Shown here piece by piece: positions 1-4,185 of a DNA stretch of 7,664 bases. Positions within the stretch are counted from its first letter, which is position 1. The number at the start of each line of letters is the position of its first letter. Made by a program: the position numbers and the translations under genes. Source of the stretch: Anaerolineaceae bacterium (GTDB lineage: Bacteria > Chloroflexota > Anaerolineae > JAAYZQ01); NCBI GenBank assembly GCA_012514775.1, contig JAAYZQ010000116.1, positions 1 through 7,664 on the forward strand, read 5' to 3'. The notes under the pieces are model-generated. The model saw only the letters and a program-made list of their open reading frames with translations, had not been told where the DNA came from and made no database searches.

Positions 1-2
1 CT

Positions 3-164
3 CTCTTTCTGGATTCGGCGTGGGCATTTGTGCCCGCCATAGTTCTGCTGATTGTCCTGATCGTCCGCACCGGCCTGGAGGATAGGGCCTTGCAGGACGA
101 GCTGGCGGGCTACCGCGAGTATGCAGGCCGGGTCCGCTATCGCCTGATTCCAGGCGTATGGTGA
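3..164 (+). CDS. Isoprenylcysteine carboxyl methyltransferase-like membrane protein, C-terminal part only
   Basis: The gene enters from the left edge, so only the last 53 codons are visible and the stop is TGA at 162-164. The fragment starts with a hydrophobic stretch (about residues 8-21, AFVPAIVLLIVLIV), which is a probable membrane helix. A polar tail follows, with RTGLEDRAL, then ELAGYREYAGRVRYRLIPG and a final VW. An acidic pair after a membrane helix, then GYxEYxxRVRYRLIPGxW at the extreme C-terminus, is the signature end of bacterial isoprenylcysteine carboxyl methyltransferase-like proteins. In that family this region forms part of the S-adenosylmethionine pocket at the membrane face. 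The real substrate of the bacterial members is mostly unknown, so the call is to family only. The next gene starts 45 bases downstream on the same strand, so co-transcription is possible. Confidence 0.8.
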   Translation, partial: LFLDSAWAFVPAIVLLIVLIVRTGLEDRALQDELAGYREYAGRVRYRLIPGVW

Positions 165-177
165 CTGTCTTTGATTT

Positions 178-190
178 GAGCGGATCGCTC
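178..190 (+). repeat. Short inverted repeat between the first two genes
   Basis: GAGCG-GAT-CGCTC is a perfect 5-base stem with a 3-base loop in the gap between the methyltransferase-like gene and the membrane-protein gene. No T-run follows, so it is not a convincing intrinsic terminator. A palindrome this short can occur by chance. Confidence 0.25.
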
Positions 191-197
191 GTGCGAC

Positions 198-203
198 GAG
201 GTG
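198..203 (+). promoter_or_regulatory. Ribosome-binding site that sets the start of the next gene
   Basis: GAGGTG lies 6 bases before the ATG at 210. It overlaps an upstream in-frame GTG at 201, which has no comparable site in front of it. This favours the ATG at 210 over the GTG. Confidence 0.6.
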
Positions 204-209
204 CCGATC

Positions 210-767
210 ATGACCGATGGCCTCCTATACCACGAAAGAGTTTCTTCGAACAGGACAACGGCGCTCTTCCTGGCCCTCACGCTCCTCTTCTTGCTGCTGT
301 TTGCCTGGCGCGCCAGTGATGGTCGTCCGGGTGCCCTTGGCTGCGTCTTCTTGTGCTTCTCCGCGTTTTTCCTGTTCTACACGGTGAACTACAGAACGCT
401 GGTTATCCGTCTCACCCCGGAGTCGCTAAAGCTCACCTTTGGCATCTTTGCCTGGAGGGTGCCGTTGGACAACGTGGCAGAATGCCGTCTCGACGAGCTA
501 CCGCTGCTGGCGAGGATGGCGGGCGCAGGGATACACTTCATGAATGTTCGCAAGCGCTACCGCGCCTCGTTCAATTTCCTGGAGTATCCCAGGGTGGTGA
601 TCGCGTTCAAGAGAAAAGTGGGACCTGTGCGCGACATCTCCTTCTCGACGCGCCGGCCGGACGACGTTCTGCGGCTCGTGCGAGAAGCAGTGGCGGCAAA
701 CAGGGGAGACCAACGCGAGCATCCGGCCGGCTCGCGTTCCGATCCTGCTGTATCAATGAGGACTTGA
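210..767 (+). CDS. Two-helix membrane protein with possible bacterial PH-like domain
   Basis: The protein has 185 residues and I do not recognise it as a named gene. Two hydrophobic segments near the N-terminus (about residues 18-33 and 41-58) look like a membrane hairpin separated by a short polar loop (RASDGRPG). A soluble domain follows, at about 60-165. It alternates strand-like segments (LVIRLTPESLKLTFGIFAWR, VPLDNVAECRLDE, PRVVIAFKR, DISFSTRRPDDV) and ends in a probable helix, VLRLVREAV. This layout of membrane hairpin, beta-rich domain with a repeated 'strand - P/T - strand' pattern and closing helix resembles bacterial PH-domain membrane proteins. That assignment is an inference from pattern, and no catalytic motif is visible. 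The last 20 or so residues are polar and probably disordered. The ATG at 210 is chosen over the GTG at 201 because GAGGTG lies 6 bases before it. The stop codon (765-767) lies inside the -35 box of the next gene's promoter. Confidence 0.7.
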   Translation: MTDGLLYHERVSSNRTTALFLALTLLFLLLFAWRASDGRPGALGCVFLCFSAFFLFYTVNYRTLVIRLTPESLKLTFGIFAWRVPLDNVAECRLDELPLLARMAGAGIHFMNVRKRYRASFNFLEYPRVVIAFKRKVGPVRDISFSTRRPDDVLRLVREAVAANRGDQREHPAGSRSDPAVSMRT

Positions 768-793
768 CACCTACACAGGTGTAAGTGTATATT
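764..793 (+). promoter_or_regulatory. Sigma70-type promoter of the ribbon-helix-helix gene
   Basis: A perfect TTGACA at 764-769 is followed after 18 bases by TATATT at 788-793. Reading the -10 as GTATAT at 787-792 gives a 17-base spacer. Transcription would start near 800, within a few bases of the ribosome-binding site, giving an almost leaderless mRNA. The TGA of the upstream gene overlaps the -35 box. The spacer contains an inverted repeat, listed separately. Confidence 0.7.
767..782 (+). promoter_or_regulatory. Putative operator inside the promoter spacer
   Basis: ACACCT-ACAC-AGGTGT is a perfect 6-base inverted repeat lying between the -35 and -10 boxes and overlapping the 3' end of the -35. 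Allowing one extra G in the left arm, the symmetry extends to CTT(G)ACACCT / AGGTGTAAG. A second overlapping palindrome, TACAC-AG-GTGTA, lies at 772-783. Ribbon-helix-helix antitoxins usually repress their own promoters by binding such short palindromes. The product of the next gene is the obvious candidate ligand, by inference. Confidence 0.6.
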
Positions 794-799
794 ACGTGT

Positions 800-807
800 G
801 GAGGTGA
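800..807 (+). promoter_or_regulatory. Ribosome-binding site that sets the antitoxin start
   Basis: GGAGGTGA is a near-ideal anti-16S match, with GGAGG ending 5 bases before the ATG at 810. In-frame GTG codons at 798 and 804 overlap this site and so cannot use it. The start is therefore ATG 810. Confidence 0.85.
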
Positions 808-809
808 CC

Positions 810-1109
810 ATGAGCACCCTATACCGAGCGCAAATATTACTCGAATCCGAGCAGCATCAAGCCCTGGCCCAGATCGCCGAGCAGGAAGGGCGGAGCATCT
901 CTGACCTGGTGCGCGAGATCGTAGAGCAGCACCTGGCCGAGAAACGCCAGCAGGACCAGCGGGCGACTGCCTTGCAGGCAGTTGAACGGCTGACCCAAAT
1001 CCGTACAAGACTGCAAGAAGAACGCGGCATGGTTCAGACCGACCCCCTGGCCGGGATGAGGGCAGAGTGGGAAAAAGATGTCGAGCGCACGTGGCAAGGT
1101 GATGCATGA
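810..1109 (+). CDS. Ribbon-helix-helix (CopG/Arc-type) DNA-binding protein, probable orphan VapB-like antitoxin
   Basis: The protein has 99 residues. The N-terminus has the ribbon-helix-helix layout: a short beta strand (YRAQILLE, residues 5-12), helix A (SEQHQALAQIAEQEG, 13-27) and helix B opened by GRSISDLVREIV (27-38). Dimers of this fold insert paired strands into the DNA major groove. From about 44 to 72 the chain is strongly charged and probably helical. The acidic, Trp-containing tail (AEWEKDVERTWQGDA) is typical of antitoxin segments that wrap around a PIN toxin. It has its own promoter with a palindrome in the spacer, which fits autorepression. Immediately downstream is a degenerate PIN-toxin fragment that overlaps the stop codon, so no intact partner toxin is present here. 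The DNA-binding domain looks complete and the protein may still repress. It could instead serve a toxin elsewhere in the genome. Confidence 0.85.
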   Translation: MSTLYRAQILLESEQHQALAQIAEQEGRSISDLVREIVEQHLAEKRQQDQRATALQAVERLTQIRTRLQEERGMVQTDPLAGMRAEWEKDVERTWQGDA

Positions 1110-1227
1110 GTTGCTTGCCCCCGTTCTCCTGGAATACGAGGCCGCCGCCATCCTGCGCAAAGCAGTCGTTGCCGGGTGACTGACCACCGATCTTGCCCTT
1201 GAATCCCTGACCAAGGGGATTGCAACC
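1102..1227 (+). pseudogene. Remnant of a VapC-type PIN-domain toxin
   Basis: Read in the frame starting at 1102, this stretch gives HELLAPVLLEYEAAAILRKA then VVAG, a TGA stop at 1177-1179, then [16 protein letters not shown]. It matches the middle of VapC/PIN toxins: the 'ELLAPxLLxYExAxAL' strand and helix carrying the conserved glutamate, then 'RRGxLTxxxAxxAL'. The N-terminal third, with the first catalytic aspartate (VxDAS motif), is absent. So is the C-terminal half with the remaining acidic residues. The stop sits where the family usually has Arg, so one CGA-to-TGA change could have made it. The remnant overlaps the last eight bases of the antitoxin gene in another frame, as if a deletion had joined the antitoxin end to the toxin middle. 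It cannot make an active ribonuclease. The match rests on family pattern recognition, without an alignment. Confidence 0.65.
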
Positions 1228-1248
1228 GCCCCCCAGATCTGCTATACT
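1220..1248 (+). promoter_or_regulatory. Promoter of tsaD
   Basis: TTGCAA (1220-1225), a 17-base spacer, then TATACT (1243-1248) preceded by TG plus one base (TGCTATACT), an extended -10. Transcription would start near 1255, right at the AGGAGG ribosome-binding site (1255-1260), which stands 6 bases before the tsaD ATG. The leader would then be only about 12 bases. The -35 box overlaps the end of the toxin remnant. Confidence 0.65.
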
Positions 1249-1266
1249 GTCCTCAGGAGGCTGGAC

Positions 1267-2334
1267 ATGACGTTAATCCTGGGGATCGAAACGTCCTGTG
1301 ACGAGACGGCCGCCGCGGTCGTGGCCGACGGGCGGGAGATCAAGAGCAGCGTCGTGGCCTCGCAGGTAGACATCCACCGGCGCTACGGCGGTGTCTTTCC
1401 CGAGGTCGCGTCGCGGCAGCACGTCCTCAGCATCCTGCCCGTCATCGACCAGGCCCTGCACGAGGCCGGCATCGTCTCGGGTGAGGAGGGCGGCCCGTCG
1501 CTGGCCGAGCAGGGCATCGCCGCCGTGGCCGTCACCTACGGGCCGGGGCTGGCCGGCTCGCTCCTGGTGGGCGTCAACGCCGCCAAGGGCCTGGCCTGGG
1601 GCCAGGGGCTGCCCCTCATCGGCGTCAACCACATCGAGGCCCACATCCATGGCAACTGGCTCGTCGACGGCCCGCCGCCCGAGTTCCCCCTCGTCTGCCT
1701 CGTCGTCTCCGGCGGCCACACCGAGCTGATCCAGATGGCGGACCACGGCCAGTACCGCCGCCTGGGCGGCACCCTGGACGATGCCGCCGGCGAGGCATTT
1801 GACAAGGTGGGCCGCCTCCTGGGCCTGCCCTATCCCGGCGGCCCGTCCATCCAGGAGGCCGCCCGCGACGGCAACCCCGAGGCCTTCAAGCTGCCCCGGG
1901 CCTGGCTGCCCGGCACCCACGATTTCAGCTTTTCAGGTCTCAAGACCGCCGTGCTCCACGCCGTGCAGAAATTCGTGCCCCGCGACGACGTGCGCTCCAG
2001 CGCCCAGGGCCCCACCGTTGTGCGCGAGCTGCCCGTGGCCGACCTGGCGGCCAGCTTCCAGGCCGCGGTCGTCGACGTCCTGGTGGAAAAGGCGTGCCAG
2101 GCGGCGGAAGAGTTCGGGGCCCGCACCCTCCTCCTGGCCGGCGGGGTGGCCGCCAACGAGCTGCTGCGCGCCGAGATCCAGCGCCGCTGCCCGGTGCCCG
2201 TGCGCTATCCGCCCCTCTCCCTGTGCACCGACAACGCGGCCATGATCGCCAGCGCGGGCTACTTTAACTTCCAGGCCGGCAGGCAAGCCGGCTGGGATCT
2301 GGACGTCCTGCCCAACCTGAAGCTCATCGCGTAG
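1267..2334 (+). CDS. tsaD: tRNA N6-adenosine threonylcarbamoyltransferase TsaD
   Basis: TsaD (formerly Gcp/YgjD) transfers the threonylcarbamoyl group from threonylcarbamoyl-AMP to A37 of tRNAs that read ANN codons, giving t6A. In bacteria it works in the cytoplasm with TsaB and TsaE. The 355-residue length is normal for the family and all landmark motifs are present. These are GIETSCDET (6-14) in the first ASKHA nucleotide-binding lobe, [11 protein letters not shown] (121-131) with metal ligands His122 and His126, SGGHTEL (148-154), [10 protein letters not shown] (171-180), PGGPSIQ (190-196), [10 protein letters not shown] (220-229), [11 protein letters not shown] (291-301), and CTDNAAMIA (320-328) with the third metal ligand Asp322. 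The ATG is supported by AGGAGG 6 bases upstream and a promoter directly before it. Its partners tsaB and tsaE are not in this window. plsY follows on the same strand after 121 bases, so the two may share a transcript. Confidence 0.97.
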   Translation: MTLILGIETSCDETAAAVVADGREIKSSVVASQVDIHRRYGGVFPEVASRQHVLSILPVIDQALHEAGIVSGEEGGPSLAEQGIAAVAVTYGPGLAGSLLVGVNAAKGLAWGQGLPLIGVNHIEAHIHGNWLVDGPPPEFPLVCLVVSGGHTELIQMADHGQYRRLGGTLDDAAGEAFDKVGRLLGLPYPGGPSIQEAARDGNPEAFKLPRAWLPGTHDFSFSGLKTAVLHAVQKFVPRDDVRSSAQGPTVVRELPVADLAASFQAAVVDVLVEKACQAAEEFGARTLLLAGGVAANELLRAEIQRRCPVPVRYPPLSLCTDNAAMIASAGYFNFQAGRQAGWDLDVLPNLKLIA

Positions 2335-2455
2335 GGCGCCCTCAAAACGAGGCTGGCCGGTCCACCGCCTCCGCGGCCCGTAACTGCTGCCCCTCCTCGG
2401 TGTTCTAGATCCCAGAGCCGCACCGCGGCATTCACCTGGAATCCAGGAGGCGAAA

Positions 2456-3088
2456 ATGCCAAACCCTGTCACACTGCTTGGCGTGGCAGTCCTTGCCTAT
2501 CTGCTCGGCAGCTTTCCGGCCGGCTATCTGCTGGCCCGCCTGTGGGGGGTCAACGTGCTGGAGAAGGGCAGCGGGCGGACGGGCGGGACCAACGTCTTTC
2601 GCTCGGCCGGCATCCTGCCGGCCCTCATCACCGGCGCCATCGACGTGGGCAAGGGCGCCCTGGCCGTCTGGCTGGCGGGCCAATTGGTGCCGGGCGACGG
2701 CCAGGCGACGGCGCAGGTCCTGGCCGGCGCGGCGGTCATCCTGGGGCACAACCACTCGGTCTTTCTCAAGTTTCGCGGCGGAGCGGGCGTGGGCACGTCC
2801 CTGGGTGCCCTGGGGGCCGTCTACTGGCCGGCCGCCCTGGCCCTCGTCGTGCTGCTCCTGGCCATCATTGCCCTCACCCGCTACGCCTCCCTCGGCTCCC
2901 TCGTCGTCATCACGGCCATGCCCATCATCCTGCTGGTCCTGGCCGGCATGGGCCTGCTGGCCGGCACCTACGTCGTCTATGGTCTGCTGGCCTGGGCCAT
3001 CGTCGTCTACTCCCACCGCCCCAACATCCGCCGCCTCATCGCCGGCACGGAGCGGCGCCTGGGCGACAAGCGCCGCACCGCGTCGTGA
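2456..3088 (+). CDS. plsY: Glycerol-3-phosphate acyltransferase PlsY (acyl-phosphate dependent)
   Basis: PlsY is an integral membrane enzyme that transfers an acyl chain from acyl-phosphate (made by PlsX) to glycerol-3-phosphate, giving lysophosphatidate, the first step of phospholipid synthesis in most bacteria. The protein has 210 residues, the usual length, and about five hydrophobic segments. Three signature loops are recognisable. Loop 1 is GSGRTGGTN (38-46), where most enzymes have GSGNPGATN. Loop 2 is GHNHSVFLKFRGGAGVGT (97-114), where the common form ends GGKGVAT. Loop 3 is HRPNIRRLIAGTERRLG (187-203), with the conserved His, Arg, Asn and Glu. The changes in loops 1 and 2, including Lys to Ala at 110, are noteworthy but look like a lineage variant, since the glycines, Asn46, His98 and the rest of the fold are kept. 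AGGAGG stands 5 bases before the ATG. The gene converges with the peptidase gene, with 6 bases between the stops. Confidence 0.93.
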   Translation: MPNPVTLLGVAVLAYLLGSFPAGYLLARLWGVNVLEKGSGRTGGTNVFRSAGILPALITGAIDVGKGALAVWLAGQLVPGDGQATAQVLAGAAVILGHNHSVFLKFRGGAGVGTSLGALGAVYWPAALALVVLLLAIIALTRYASLGSLVVITAMPIILLVLAGMGLLAGTYVVYGLLAWAIVVYSHRPNIRRLIAGTERRLGDKRRTAS

Positions 3089-3094
3089 CCTGAA

Positions 3095-4156
3095 TCAGCC
3101 CAGGACCGGGGCCTTGGGCGAGCCTGTCAGGTTCTCGATCCCGTCCTCGCGCACGATCACCAGGTCCTCGATCCGCACCCCGAACTGGCCCGGCAGGTAG
3201 ATGCCCGGCTCCAGCGTGAGCGACATGCCGGCCTGGAGCGTGTCTTCCGAGAGCCGGCCGGCCCGCGGCTTCTCGTGGACGGCCAGGCCCACGCCGTGGC
3301 CCGTCCCGTGGCCGAACTGCTCGCCATAGCCCGCCGCCTCGATGACGTCGCGGGCTGCGGCGTCGGCCGCCACGCCGCTCAACCCGGCGCGGACGGCGTG
3401 CAGCGCCGCTTCCTGCGCCCGCAGGACGATCTGCCACACCTCCAGGTAGTGGGCGCTGGGCTCGCCCAGGCAAAAGGTGCGGGTCATGTCCGAGCAGTAG
3501 CCGTCCAGCACGCAGCCCATGTCCACCACCACGGGCTGCCCCTCCTCGATGACCCGGTCGCCGGGGCGGGCGTGGGGCAGCGCGCCGTTGGGCCCGGCGG
3601 CGACGATGAGGTCAAAGGCCACCTTGCTGGCGCCGTGACCCCGCATGTAGGCCTCGATCTCCCAGGCCGCCTCGCGCTCGGTCATGCCCGGGCGAATGGT
3701 CCGGGTCAGGTGGTCGAACGCCTCGTCGTTGAGGGCCGCCGACCGGCGCAGCAGCTCGATCTCGGCCTCGTCCTTGATTGCCCGCAGCCGGGCCACGGTC
3801 TCCTTGAGGGGCACCCACTCCACGCCATCGGTGGCCTTGCTCAGCGTCTGCAGCTCTGACACGGTCATGTACTCGCCCTCGAACCCCAGCCGGCGGATGG
3901 CGCCCTCGACCAGGAGCTCGGGCAGCAGCGCGGCCATGGTCGTGGTGATCCGCGCCAGCTCAAAGGCCCTCGCCTCGCGGCCCACCTGCTCGTAGTAGCG
4001 AAAGTCGGTGGCCAACACCGCCCGGTCGGGCGAGATGAGCAGGTGGCCGGCCGACCCCGTAAAGCCCGAAAGGTAGCGCCGGTTGTCGGCGCCGCTGACG
4101 AGGATGGCGTCCAGGTTCTCTTCCGCCAGGCTCTGTCGCAATTTCTCCAGTCGCAT
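3095..4156 (-). CDS. Xaa-Pro peptidase, M24B family (PepP/PepQ-like)
   Basis: This is a cytoplasmic metallopeptidase of the pita-bread fold, predicted to cleave peptides at Xaa-Pro bonds. It has 353 residues: a creatinase-like N-terminal domain (about 1-125, with GADNRRYLSGFTGSAG at 22-37) and a catalytic M24 domain (about 130-353). All five metal ligands of the family are visible: Asp212 and Asp223 (VVVDMGCVLDGYCSDMTRTF), His287 (GHGTGHGVG), Glu316 (LTLEPGIYLPG) and Glu330 (GVRIEDLVIV). The accessory histidines His195 (LPHARPG) and His294 (VHEKPRAG) are also present. The length fits the short Xaa-Pro dipeptidase/aminopeptidase group common outside Proteobacteria, so substrate preference cannot be fixed from sequence. 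The ATG at 4156 has GGAGG 7 bases upstream (4164-4168). An in-frame ATG seven codons earlier is less well placed. It lies 29 bases after topA and is probably co-transcribed with it. Confidence 0.93.
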   Translation of the reverse strand: MRLEKLRQSLAEENLDAILVSGADNRRYLSGFTGSAGHLLISPDRAVLATDFRYYEQVGREARAFELARITTTMAALLPELLVEGAIRRLGFEGEYMTVSELQTLSKATDGVEWVPLKETVARLRAIKDEAEIELLRRSAALNDEAFDHLTRTIRPGMTEREAAWEIEAYMRGHGASKVAFDLIVAAGPNGALPHARPGDRVIEEGQPVVVDMGCVLDGYCSDMTRTFCLGEPSAHYLEVWQIVLRAQEAALHAVRAGLSGVAADAAARDVIEAAGYGEQFGHGTGHGVGLAVHEKPRAGRLSEDTLQAGMSLTLEPGIYLPGQFGVRIEDLVIVREDGIENLTGSPKAPVLG

Positions 4157-4185
4157 CGTTTTTCCTCCAGTCTGCATTGGGATGA

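Noticed and set aside
1102..1179. A possible 25-residue small protein after the antitoxin
   Set aside because: It has no good ribosome-binding site, and the translation matches the interior of a PIN domain, so it is better read as a pseudogene fragment.
1273..1920. A 215-codon open frame on the minus strand inside tsaD
   Set aside because: It is a shadow of tsaD. It has Ala/Gly/Asp-rich composition and no motif, whereas the plus strand has complete TsaD motifs.
2417..2429. Hairpin GCCGC-ACC-GCGGC between tsaD and plsY as a terminator
   Set aside because: The stem is only 5 bases and no T-run follows, so it is likely chance in GC-rich DNA. No other clear promoter or terminator is visible in the 121-base gap.
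2432..3016. A minus-strand frame of 194 codons over plsY
   Set aside because: The composition is rich in Asp, Gln and Gly with no family resemblance, and it lies antisense to a recognisable PlsY.
3098..3119. Imperfect palindrome as a bidirectional terminator for plsY and the peptidase gene
   Set aside because: It lies within peptidase codons, has two mismatches and lacks flanking T-runs on either strand.
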